Source of the DNA: Micromonospora chalcea
GTDB lineage: Bacteria > Actinomycetota > Actinomycetes > Mycobacteriales > Micromonosporaceae
Assembly: GCF_002926165.1 (NCBI RefSeq)
Contig: NZ_MAGP01000103.1
Coordinates: forward strand, 29,858 to 93,857
DNA: 64,000 nt
Direction: 5' to 3'
In this document: piece after piece, positions 39,315 to 46,282 of the stretch
Numbering within the stretch: position 1 is the first letter of the stretch
Layout of the letters: each line of letters begins with the position of its first letter
The notes under the pieces: generated by a model
What the model was told of the DNA's origin: nothing
Database searches by the model: none
What the model saw: the letters and a program-made list of their open reading frames with translations, nothing else
Program-made: the position numbers and the translations under genes

Positions 39315-40076
39315 TCACAGCCCGCGCAGCGCGCCGCCGTCGACCGGGACGGTCACCCCGGTGACGTACCCGGCGGCGGGGGAGAGCAGGAACGCCGCCA
39401 CCCGGCCGAACTCCGCCGGGTCGCCGATTCGCCCGAGCGGGATCGCCGCCTCCGCCTGGGCGCGGGCGCGCTCGGGATCGCCGGAACCGGCCAGCAGCTC
39501 CCGGTTGCGGTCGGTCATGATCCGCCCGGGTAGCAGGCTGACCACGCGGACGCCGCGCGGGCCGAACTCGTCGGCCATGTCCTTGGCCACGCCGGCCAGG
39601 CCCGGTCGCAGCCCGTTGGAGATGCCGAGGCCGGCCAGCGGTCCGCGTACCGAGGTGGACAGCACCAGCCCGATCGCGCCGCCGTCGGTGAGCGCGCCGG
39701 CCACCGTGCGGGCGAGCCGGACGCTGCCCAGGAAGACCGTCTCGAACGACTCGCGCCACTGCTCGTCGGTGACGGTGGCGGCGGTGCCGGACGGCGGGCC
39801 GCCGACCGAGATCAGCGCGCCGTCGAGGCGGCCGAAGTGTTCGCGGGCGGCGGCGACGAGCCGCTCCGGGGTGGCGGAATCGGCGAGGTCGGCGGTCAGC
39901 CCGATCGCCCGCTGCGGGTCGCCGAGCGCCTCGATCGCGGCGGCCACCCGTTCCGGGGTACGCGCGGAGATGACCACCCGGGCGCCGTCGGCGACGAGTT
40001 GTTCGGCGGTGGCGAAGCCGAGGCCGCCGGAGGCGCCGGTCAGCACGTACACCCGGTCGGCGAGTCCGAGATCCAT
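39315..40076 (-). CDS. Short-chain dehydrogenase/reductase lacking the usual Tyr-Lys pair
   Basis: A 253-residue Rossmann-fold SDR with cofactor motif T-G-A-S-G-G-L-G at 13-20 and the C-terminal G-Y-V-T-G-V-T-V-P-V-D-G-G. At the catalytic position the expected Y-x3-K is replaced by I-S-N-G-L-R after S-T-S-V-R-G. A subfamily with this kind of replacement exists, so this is unlikely to be a sequence error. It follows the MNIO partner gene by 32 bp on the same strand and may be the fourth gene of that operon, or merely its neighbour. Confidence 0.85.
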   Translation of the reverse strand: MDLGLADRVYVLTGASGGLGFATAEQLVADGARVVISARTPERVAAAIEALGDPQRAIGLTADLADSATPERLVAAAREHFGRLDGALISVGGPPSGTAATVTDEQWRESFETVFLGSVRLARTVAGALTDGGAIGLVLSTSVRGPLAGLGISNGLRPGLAGVAKDMADEFGPRGVRVVSLLPGRIMTDRNRELLAGSGDPERARAQAEAAIPLGRIGDPAEFGRVAAFLLSPAAGYVTGVTVPVDGGALRGL

Positions 40077-40108
40077 ACGCCCGATCCTGCCGTACCCGGG
40101 GGCGCGTG

Positions 40109-40555
40109 TCAGCGCGGGGCGGGCCGCAGCAGGCGTACCCGGCCGGCGAACTGGGCCGCGACGGCGCCGCCGGCCCGGGCGACGGCCGGCATCAGGCGGG
40201 GCCGGGGCGGGCGGTGGCCGTCGTAGCGGCTCGCAACCTCGCGCGCGGCCAGCTCCTCCGCGCCCAGCGGCGGCAGCGTGCCCCGGTCGCGCAGCTCGCG
40301 GGCCAGGTCCCAGCCGTCGCGCAGGGAGCCGTTCGAGGGGCGTCCGTCCGCCCACGCGGTGAACGTCGCCGGCCAGTGCGCGCCGAGGCCGGCGGCGAGC
40401 AGCGGCCAGTGCCGGGCCACGTCCGCGGCCCGCTTGCGCAGCAGCGCCCGGCGGGCCGCCTCGACCGGGGCCGGTGCGAAGCCGGGCGGCAGCGGTCCAC
40501 CGGCGACGAGCGCGGCGACCAGCTCGGCCTGCCGGGCCGCCAGGTCGCCGCTCAC
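40109..40555 (-). CDS. Small partner protein of the MNIO enzyme (SCO6045-like)
   Basis: A 148-residue, Ala/Arg-rich soluble protein with no catalytic motif that I can identify. Its N-terminal 70 residues (A-A-R-Q-A-E-L-V-A-A-L, then R-A-A-D-V-A-R-H-W-P, then F-T-A-W-A) resemble the helical partner domains encoded next to DUF692/MNIO enzymes, which help recognise the substrate. I recall actinobacterial relatives labelled SCO6045-like. GTG 40555 overlaps the MNIO stop codon (GTGA), so the two proteins are made together. The partner role is inferred from this coupling. Confidence 0.72.
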   Translation of the reverse strand: MSGDLAARQAELVAALVAGGPLPPGFAPAPVEAARRALLRKRAADVARHWPLLAAGLGAHWPATFTAWADGRPSNGSLRDGWDLARELRDRGTLPPLGAEELAAREVASRYDGHRPPRPRLMPAVARAGGAVAAQFAGRVRLLRPAPR

Positions 40556-41370
40556 GTGACCGCCGGGTGGCCGGAGGCGGCGGCGAGCGCGTCCAGCTCC
40601 GCGCGCAGCTCGGCGGCGGGCGGGTAGTGCCCGTCGCGTTCCAGCAGCAACGCGGGCGGCCGGCGCCGCTGACACAACTCGCGGACCAGGTCCAGCACGG
40701 CGGCGGGCACCGGGTCGGTGTGCGTGTCGTGGTAGAAGCCGCCGTGTTCGGCGCCGCCCGCGACGTGCGCGTAGGCGATGCGTTCCAGCGGCAGCCGGTC
40801 CAGCAGCGCGGTCGGCTCGCCGCCCCGGTTGCGGGCGTTGGCGTGCACGTTCGCGACGTCGAGCAGCAGCAGCGCGCCGGTGGCGTCGAGGATCTCGGTG
40901 AGGAAGTCCGCCTCGTCCAGCTCGTCGTCGGGCCAGTCGAAGAGCGCGGCGATCGGCTCCAGGGCCAGCGGCACCGGCAGCTCCGCCTGCGTCCGCCGCA
41001 CGTTCGCCACCACCGCGGCGACCGCCTCGCGGCTGCGCGGCAGCGGCAGCAGGTGACCGGCCTCCAGACCGCCGGCCCGCACGAACGCGATGTGCTCACT
41101 CACCAGCGGCGCGTCCAGGGCCGCGGCCACCGCGGCCAGGTGCGCCACCCGGGCCGGATCGACCGGTTCCGCGCCGCCGAGGGACAGCCGCACCCCGTGG
41201 GGTACGACATCGACGCCGCGTCCGCGCAGCTCGGCGAGCCCGTCCGGGAGCGGCCCGGCCGGTGCGACCGCCTCCGCGACCACCTCGACGAAACGCAGCC
41301 CCGGCAGCCCGGCCACGAAACCGGCGATCTCGGGACGCCAGCCGATGCCGACGCCGGACGGGCCGCTCAT
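40552..41370 (-). CDS. DUF692 / MNIO multinuclear non-heme iron oxidase
   Basis: A 272-residue TIM-barrel enzyme of the MNIO family, which includes MbnB. Known members use two or three iron ions to oxidise cysteine or other residues of ribosomally made peptides. The metal-ligand set is intact: His58 (V-P-H-G-V), His93 (S-E-H-I-A-F), Glu138 (L-E-P-I), Asp171/Asn174/His176 (L-D-V-A-N-V-H-A-N), His202 (Y-A-H-V-A-G-G), D215/H217 (H-D-T-H-T-D-P) and Glu244 (L-L-E-R-D-G). It overlaps the upstream membrane-protein gene by 4 bp (ATGA) and the downstream partner gene by 4 bp. Substrate assignment to the upstream Cys tail is inference. Confidence 0.88.
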   Translation of the reverse strand: MSGPSGVGIGWRPEIAGFVAGLPGLRFVEVVAEAVAPAGPLPDGLAELRGRGVDVVPHGVRLSLGGAEPVDPARVAHLAAVAAALDAPLVSEHIAFVRAGGLEAGHLLPLPRSREAVAAVVANVRRTQAELPVPLALEPIAALFDWPDDELDEADFLTEILDATGALLLLDVANVHANARNRGGEPTALLDRLPLERIAYAHVAGGAEHGGFYHDTHTDPVPAAVLDLVRELCQRRRPPALLLERDGHYPPAAELRAELDALAAASGHPAVT

Positions 41371-42269
41371 CCGCCGCACCCGCCACCGCCGCAGCCACCG
41401 CCTCCGCCGCAGGAGCTGCCACCGCCGCACGTGGAGGCGCCGCCTCCACAGGAGGTGCCGGAGCTCGCGCCGCCGACGTTGCCCATCGCCTGCCGCTGGA
41501 TCTCGGCCTGCTCGGCGAAGCCCGGATCCATGGTCCAGAGCGTGGCGGTGCCGAACAGCGCCACGCCCAGCGCCACATCCGTCGCGCCGTACGTGGCGTA
41601 CGCGGGGGAGGCGGCCGGTCGCAGCCAGGCGTGCCGGCGGCGCATGTCGTTCAGCGCGGCGGTGGCCGCCCGGGTACGCCAGGGCACGCGGTTGAGCAGC
41701 AGGAACGCGAGGCCGAGCGGGAACAGGCTGAGCAGCAGCCAGCCGGTGGGCCGGTCGTTGAGCAGGCCGGAGATCGCACGCACGACGCCAATTGCCAGCA
41801 GGAAGCCGATCAGCAGCGCGCCGCCCCGCAGCGTCCGGCGCCGCTCCTGGTCCAGGGCCAGGCCCCGGCGTACCAGGCCGTCGCGCAGCTCGTCGAGCGC
41901 GCGCCGCACCCACTCGTCGGCGGCCAGGTCCCGGGTCCGCAGGCCGCGGCTCGCCGCGTGGTGGACCGCCTGGTCCAGCGGGGTGGCCCCGGCCGGCAGC
42001 GGACCGCCGGTGGTGAGCCGCCGGTCGGGTCGTACGCCGACCGCGCCCGCGTGGCGCAGCGCGCCGAGCGTGGCCCAGACGGCGAGCTGGTCGCCGCCGT
42101 TGAGGTAGGCGACCTGCTGCGGACCCAGCGCGCCGTGATCGGTCACCGGCGTGCCGGCCAGCATCCGACGCCGGTACACGATCGCGCCGATGACCAGGAC
42201 GACGGCGAGCAGGAGGTACCAGCGCAGGAATACGGGGCCGGGGATGCCCCAGGTGTCGGAGGGGGTCAT
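41367..42269 (-). CDS. TIGR04222-type membrane protein with Gly/Cys-rich C-terminal tail
   Basis: A 300-residue protein from ATG 42269, which has AGGAG 6 bases upstream; an ATG at 42305 has none. A transmembrane helix at about 14-33 and a cytoplasmic helical domain (40-148) are followed by two further helices (about 150-168 and 176-193). The last 30 residues consist almost only of Gly, Ser, Thr and five Cys at 274, 281, 287, 293 and 298. The TIGR04222 family is known for such tails. Because an MNIO gene overlaps its stop codon, the tail is a good candidate for post-translational oxidation, making this both a membrane protein and a putative modified-peptide precursor. Confidence 0.8.
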   Translation of the reverse strand: MTPSDTWGIPGPVFLRWYLLLAVVLVIGAIVYRRRMLAGTPVTDHGALGPQQVAYLNGGDQLAVWATLGALRHAGAVGVRPDRRLTTGGPLPAGATPLDQAVHHAASRGLRTRDLAADEWVRRALDELRDGLVRRGLALDQERRRTLRGGALLIGFLLAIGVVRAISGLLNDRPTGWLLLSLFPLGLAFLLLNRVPWRTRAATAALNDMRRRHAWLRPAASPAYATYGATDVALGVALFGTATLWTMDPGFAEQAEIQRQAMGNVGGASSGTSCGGGASTCGGGSSCGGGGGCGGGGCGG

Positions 42270-42371
42270 CGTCTGCTCCTGTCGCGAGGAGGGGTCGCGG
42301 CTCATTGTGGAGCAGGCGCGCCAGAGTCGATCTCCTGGAGCGGCGCAGTTACCGGACCGAGACCGGCGGGC

Positions 42372-42944
42372 TCAGTGCCGGCGCACTGCCTCCTCGACCA
42401 GGTCGAGCACCCGGGCCAGGTCGCCGGCCGGGCGGCCCATCGCCAGGTGCAGCACCAAGCCGTCGTAGGCCAGCTCCAGGAACTGGGCAAGCACGTCGAT
42501 CGGGACGTCGTCGCGCAGCACGCCGGCCTCGCGCTGGCGTACCAGGCGCTCCCGGGTCGCCGCGGCGATGGCTTCGGAACGCTCCGCCCAGCGCTTGGCG
42601 AAGGCCGGGTCGGTACGCAGCCGGCGCGAGACCTCCAGCTGGCTGCCGAGCCAGCCGGTCGTGTCGGGCGAGACCGCCCGGGCCAGCAGGTCGCGCATGA
42701 CCTGCACCAGGCCGTTGCGGGCGACCGTCTCCACCATGGCGGCGGCGTCGTCCTCGGCGACGGCGAGGAACAGGGAGTCCTTGTCCCGGAAGTGGTGGAA
42801 GATCGCACCCCGGGACAGGCCGGTGGCCTCCTCCAGCCGCCGCACTGTGGCGCCCTCGTAGCCGTGCCGGGCGAAACACGCCCGCGCCGCCGCGAGGATC
42901 TCCTGCCGGCGCGCGTCGAGCTGGTCCTGACTTACTCTGGGCAC
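42372..42944 (-). CDS. acnR: TetR-family regulator of the AcnR type
   Basis: A 190-residue TetR repressor. The N-terminal domain (F-A-R-H-G-Y-E-G-A-T-V-R-R-L-E-E-A-T-G, S-R-G-A-I-F-H-H-F) and C-terminal features (L-E-V-S-R-R-L-R-T-D-P, V-P-I-D-V-L-A-Q-F-L-E) closely match my memory of AcnR, the aconitase repressor of Corynebacterium. GTG 42944 starts it. Its upstream region carries a 20-bp near-palindrome also found at the acn promoter of this window, which supports the assignment. Unlike in Corynebacterium, it is not next to acn but 17 kb away. Confidence 0.82.
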   Translation of the reverse strand: MPRVSQDQLDARRQEILAAARACFARHGYEGATVRRLEEATGLSRGAIFHHFRDKDSLFLAVAEDDAAAMVETVARNGLVQVMRDLLARAVSPDTTGWLGSQLEVSRRLRTDPAFAKRWAERSEAIAAATRERLVRQREAGVLRDDVPIDVLAQFLELAYDGLVLHLAMGRPAGDLARVLDLVEEAVRRH

Positions 42945-42976
42945 GAACGGATCGTCGCAGGTGGAACCGCGTGATG

Positions 42977-42996
42977 CAAACCGTACGTACGGCTTG
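42977..42996. promoter_or_regulatory. Proposed AcnR operator upstream of acnR
   Basis: CAAACCGTACGTACGGCTTG is almost perfectly palindromic (19 of 20 positions symmetric apart from the A/C pair). It lies 32 bases before the acnR start and matches the acn-promoter site at 62898-62917 in 17 of 20 positions. Confidence 0.65.
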
Positions 42997-43036
42997 AGAT
43001 GCGAATTCGGAAGATCATCCGGCCGCGTCCGATGGT

Positions 43037-43042
43037 TAGGAT
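43037..43042 (+). promoter_or_regulatory. -10 box giving a leaderless start for the amidohydrolase gene
   Basis: TAGGAT is followed by 6 bases and then GTG 43049. No convincing -35 is visible. Confidence 0.45.
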
Positions 43043-43048
43043 CGGCGT

Positions 43049-43894
43049 GTGACCGCCCTTCCCGCGCGCCCGCTCACCGTCGCCGCCGTCCAGGCCCAGC
43101 CCGTCCCCGGTGACGTCGCCGGCAACGCCCGCGCCGCCGCCCGCCTCGTCGCCCGGGCCGAGGGCGCCCGGGTCGTGGTGCTGCCCGAGCTGTTCCTGCC
43201 GGCGTACCATCCGCCGACGCTGGGCGCCGACCCGGAGGGCACCGACGTGGCCGCCGACGCCGACGGCCGGGTCGCCGACCCCCGGCTGGACCCGCTGCGG
43301 ACCGCCGCCGCCGACGCGGGCGCGGCAGTGGTGAACGGCGCCGCCGTCCGCCACCCCGACCGGCGGCGCACCATCTCCTCGCTCGTGGTGGACCCGGCCG
43401 GCACGGTCACCGCCGCGTACGACAAGCAGCAGCTTTGGAGCGGCGAGCGCGAGCTGTTCGACGCCGGCCGCCGGGGCGCCACGCTCGAAGTCGACACGTG
43501 GCGGCTGGGCCTGGGCGTCTGCTACGACGGCTGCTTCCCGGAGCACGCGCGGGCGGCGGCCGGGGACGGCGCGCACGGATACCTCTGCCCGAGCGGCTAC
43601 CTGGCCGGCTCGGCGCACCGCCGCGACCTCTACTACGCCGCCCGGGCGCTGGACAACACGATGTACGTCGTGTTCGCCAACGCGGTCGGCGGCGCGGACC
43701 CCTGGCGGTTCAACGGCGGCGCGGCGGTGTACGACCCGGAGGGCCGGCCGCTGGCGCGGGGCGCCGACACCGGCGAGGACGTGCTGGTGGCGACGCTGGA
43801 CCCGGACGCGCTGGCGGCCACCCGCGCGGCGCACACCATGCTGCTCGACCGGCCGGTGGACGCCGGCGCGGCCCGTACGGCGCTCGTCGCCTGA
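43049..43894 (+). CDS. Carbon-nitrogen hydrolase (nitrilase superfamily)
   Basis: A 281-residue amidohydrolase with the complete Glu-Lys-Cys triad: Glu47 in L-P-E-L-F, Lys126 in Y-D-K-Q-Q-L-W and Cys158 in G-V-C-Y-D-G-C-F-P-E. Members hydrolyse amides such as omega-amides or carbamoyl compounds; the substrate is not evident. It diverges from acnR across a 104-bp gap that contains the proposed AcnR operator, but the leaderless promoter of this gene lies about 40 bases away from that operator. Confidence 0.9.
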   Translation: MTALPARPLTVAAVQAQPVPGDVAGNARAAARLVARAEGARVVVLPELFLPAYHPPTLGADPEGTDVAADADGRVADPRLDPLRTAAADAGAAVVNGAAVRHPDRRRTISSLVVDPAGTVTAAYDKQQLWSGERELFDAGRRGATLEVDTWRLGLGVCYDGCFPEHARAAAGDGAHGYLCPSGYLAGSAHRRDLYYAARALDNTMYVVFANAVGGADPWRFNGGAAVYDPEGRPLARGADTGEDVLVATLDPDALAATRAAHTMLLDRPVDAGAARTALVA

Positions 43895-43938
43895 CCGTGG
43901 CTGGGCCCGGGGCCCTGTCGGTGCTCCGAGCGTTCCCG

Positions 43939-43944
43939 TAGGGT
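43939..43944 (+). promoter_or_regulatory. -10 box giving a leaderless start for the HAD gene
   Basis: TAGGGT is followed by 6 bases (GCCCAA) and then GTG 43951. CTGTCG 18 bases upstream (43915-43920) is a weak -35 candidate. Confidence 0.45.
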
Positions 43945-43950
43945 GCCCAA

Positions 43951-44595
43951 GTGCCGTTGCTCCTGCTCGATCTGGACAACACCCTGCTGGACCGCGACGG
44001 GCCGTTCCGTGTCTGGGGAGAACGCTTCCTGGCGGGCATCGGCGCGCCGCCCGCCGACCTCGACTGGCTGGTGTCGGTGGACGCCGACGGGCTGACCAAC
44101 CGGTGGGACGTCGCGGACGCGATCCGCGACCGGTACGCGCTGCGCATCCCCTCGATCGACCTGGTGGACGAGCTGCACGACGGCGTGGTGGCGCACATGC
44201 GGCTCGATCCGCTGGTGGCCTGCGCGCTGCGGATCGCCGCCGACGCCGGCTGGGTGCCGCGGGTGGTCACCAACGGCGCGTCCCGTCAACAGGACGCCAA
44301 GATCCGCAAGACCGGCCTGGACCGCTACGTCGCCGACTGGGTGATCTCGGAGGAGGCCGGCGTCAGCAAGCCGAACCCGAGGATCTTCGCGCTCGCCGCC
44401 CAGCGGGCCCGGATGCCGCTGCGCGGCGCGTGGGTGGTCGGCGACAGCCCGGAGGCGGACATCGGCGGCGCGGCCGCGGTGGGCCTGCCCAGTGTCTGGC
44501 TGCACCGGGGGCGCCGCTGGTCGGACCCCCGGTTCGCGCCGACCCGGATCGAGGACGGGCTGATCGCGGCCGTCGCCGCAGTGCTGGCCGGCTGA
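43951..44595 (+). CDS. HAD-superfamily hydrolase
   Basis: A 214-residue phosphatase-like protein. The nucleophile motif is D7-L-D9-N-T at the very N-terminus; motif II is V-V-T-N-G-A near residue 108; motif III Lys lies in S-K-P-N-P; and motif IV is V-V-G-D-S-P-E-A-D near 168. A helical cap is inserted after motif I. Substrates of this subgroup are usually small phosphorylated metabolites. The start is GTG 43951, supported by the leaderless promoter. Confidence 0.9.
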   Translation: MPLLLLDLDNTLLDRDGPFRVWGERFLAGIGAPPADLDWLVSVDADGLTNRWDVADAIRDRYALRIPSIDLVDELHDGVVAHMRLDPLVACALRIAADAGWVPRVVTNGASRQQDAKIRKTGLDRYVADWVISEEAGVSKPNPRIFALAAQRARMPLRGAWVVGDSPEADIGGAAAVGLPSVWLHRGRRWSDPRFAPTRIEDGLIAAVAAVLAG

Positions 44596-44727
44596 CCGGC
44601 GGCGCGGGCCGGCAGGCAGCGCGGCGGCACCGCGCGGAAATCCGTTGACCCGCGCCGGGGCGCGTACGAGCATGGTGCCGCGCGAGTGCGCAGCCGGGGG
44701 TGCCCGGTCGAGGAGAGGAGGTCGGTC

Positions 44728-44874
44728 ATGGCCGTTTTCGCAGGGTCGTACCACCTGCCTCCACCAGCCTCGATCGAAGGACAGATCCACCCGTGCGCGA
44801 TCATGACTTCCCGGCGCCGCAGCGCCGTGGCCGCGGCAAGAGCCGCTTCGACGACGACGAAACCGACTTCCTGA
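44728..44874 (+). CDS. Possible 48-residue upstream ORF overlapping the RIO kinase start
   Basis: ATG 44728 has the best ribosome-binding site of the region (AGGAGAGGAGG ending about 6 bases upstream), yet it opens a 48-codon frame different from the kinase frame. It runs through the kinase start at 44793 and ends 80 bases inside that gene. The product is Ser/Ala/Thr-rich without recognisable features. It could be a regulatory leader that feeds ribosomes to the kinase, or an unproductive ORF. Confidence 0.35.
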   Translation: MAVFAGSYHLPPPASIEGQIHPCAIMTSRRRSAVAAARAASTTTKPTS

Positions 44875-45719
44875 AGCGGGGGCGGCCCACGCCGACCCTC
44901 GCCGACCCGGACGCCGAGCCCGACGCGGAGGACAGCTGGTCCTCCTGGGACCGGGCCGTCCACGGCCCCGAGCCGTACCCGGACTGGCTGGTCACCGAAC
45001 TGGCCGCCCGGGACACCGAGCTGGGGGTGCTCAAGACCGGCAAGGAGGCGGACGTCCACCTGGTCCGCCGCGCCGTGCCGGACACCGACCGCTCGTGCCT
45101 GCTGGCGGTCAAGCGGTACCGCGACGCCCAGCACCGGCTCTTCCACCGCGACGCCGGTTACCTGGAGGGCCGCCGGGTACGCCGGTCGCGGGAGATGCGG
45201 GCGATGACCGGCCGGACCGCGTTCGGCCGGCAGATGATCGCCGGGCAGTGGGCGGCGGCCGAGTTCGCCGCGCTGTCCCAGCTCTGGGAGATCGGCGCCG
45301 CCTCCGGGCGGATCGCGGTGCCCTATCCGGTGCAGCTGCTCGGCACCGAGCTGATGCTGGAGTTCGTCGGCGACGCCGAGGCGGGGGAGGCCGCGCCACG
45401 GCTGGCGCAGGTCCGGCCCGACGCCGCCGAGCTGCGTGACCTGTGGGATCAGCTGGTCGAGGCGCTCACCGTGCTGGCCCGGGCCGGGTACGCCCACGGC
45501 GACCTGTCTCCGTACAACTTGCTGGTGCACGCGGGCCGGCTGGTGATGATCGACCTGCCGCAGGTGGTCGACGTGGTGGCCAACCCGCAGGGCGGCGAGT
45601 TCCTGGGCCGGGACGTGCGGGTGGTGGCCGCCTGGTTCGCCGCCCGCGGCATGCCGGCCACCGTCACCGATCCGGAGGCGCTCACCGAGGCGCTGCTGCG
45701 GGAGGCGGGGATCCGCTGA
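44793..45719 (+). CDS. RIO1-type serine/threonine protein kinase
   Basis: A 308-residue atypical kinase. After a basic/acidic N-terminus (about 1-60) come the ATP-binding region with T-G-K-E-A-D-V near 82-88, Lys107 (L-L-A-V-K-R-Y), catalytic loop H-G-D-L-S-P-Y-N at 235-242 and metal-binding Asp254 in M-I-D-L-P-Q, all typical of RIO kinases. Its bacterial role is poorly known; eukaryotic relatives act in ribosome maturation. GTG 44793 fits the family N-terminus, with AAGGA about 11 bases upstream. A strong ribosome-binding site 65 bases earlier serves a different frame. Confidence 0.88.
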   Translation: MRDHDFPAPQRRGRGKSRFDDDETDFLKRGRPTPTLADPDAEPDAEDSWSSWDRAVHGPEPYPDWLVTELAARDTELGVLKTGKEADVHLVRRAVPDTDRSCLLAVKRYRDAQHRLFHRDAGYLEGRRVRRSREMRAMTGRTAFGRQMIAGQWAAAEFAALSQLWEIGAASGRIAVPYPVQLLGTELMLEFVGDAEAGEAAPRLAQVRPDAAELRDLWDQLVEALTVLARAGYAHGDLSPYNLLVHAGRLVMIDLPQVVDVVANPQGGEFLGRDVRVVAAWFAARGMPATVTDPEALTEALLREAGIR

Positions 45720-45724
45720 CGGGC

Positions 45725-45759
45725 GGGCGTCCCGGGTGGTCGAGCCGCCCGGGACGCCC
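45725..45759. terminator. Bidirectional hairpin between RIO kinase and DUF2630 genes
   Basis: GGGCGTCCCGGG (45725-45736) and CCCGGGACGCCC (45748-45759) form a perfect 12-bp stem between the convergent stops. Confidence 0.75.
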
Positions 45760-45770
45760 ACCCGTGCGGG

Positions 45771-46019
45771 TCATTGCAGGTAGCGCTCGACCTCCGGCAC
45801 CGGGCGCTCGCCCTGGGCGTCCGGGTCGCCGTGCGCCTGGCGCGCGGCCCGGCGACGGCGCAGCAGGTCCCAGCACTGGTCCAGGGACTCCTCCAGGGCC
45901 CGCAGCCGCTCCCGGGCCTCGTCGTCGGTGCCGGACTCGTGCTGCTGCGCGTCGGCCCGCAGCCGGTGCTCCTCGTCGACGAGTTCCGAGATCCGGCTCA
46001 GGATGGTCTTGTCGTCCAT
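45771..46019 (-). CDS. DUF2630 family protein
   Basis: An 82-residue, mostly alpha-helical charged protein (E-E-H-R-L-R near residues 16-21, L-D-Q-C-W-D-L-L-R-R-R-R-A near 46-58) that matches the uncharacterised actinobacterial DUF2630 family. ATG 46019 fits the family N-terminus (M-D-D-K-x-I-L). No function is known, and it is convergent with the RIO kinase gene. Confidence 0.85.
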   Translation of the reverse strand: MDDKTILSRISELVDEEHRLRADAQQHESGTDDEARERLRALEESLDQCWDLLRRRRAARQAHGDPDAQGERPVPEVERYLQ

Positions 46020-46282
46020 GCCCGAAGCTTGGCACAGCGGACGGGTCCGCGCCCGCGTTCTGCCGGCGTCCGCGATAGGTGAGCGCCGCTCGCGCTCCGC
46101 AACCACCACTGTGTACGGGAGTGACGCACATCCCACGGGCTCCATTCTCGACAAAGAGATTGTTGTTACGTGAAATATCCTCCGACCTGCCTTTTGATCT
46201 GCGGCTCAGGATGGCATGCTCGCGAGCAACGTCACGGGTCGATACGAAGCCGCGACCCTGAGTCAACCGAGGGAGCGTTCAG

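Noticed and set aside
39315..40076. SDR without Tyr-Lys considered a pseudogene.
   Set aside because: The frame is intact and full length, and an SDR subgroup with S-N-x-L-R at this position is known to me, so decay is not indicated.
42372..43894. The TetR regulator considered as a local regulator of the divergent amidohydrolase.
   Set aside because: Its sequence resembles AcnR, and its upstream palindrome is matched at the acn promoter. The amidohydrolase has its own leaderless -10 about 40 bases away from the palindrome. Local control is possible but less supported.
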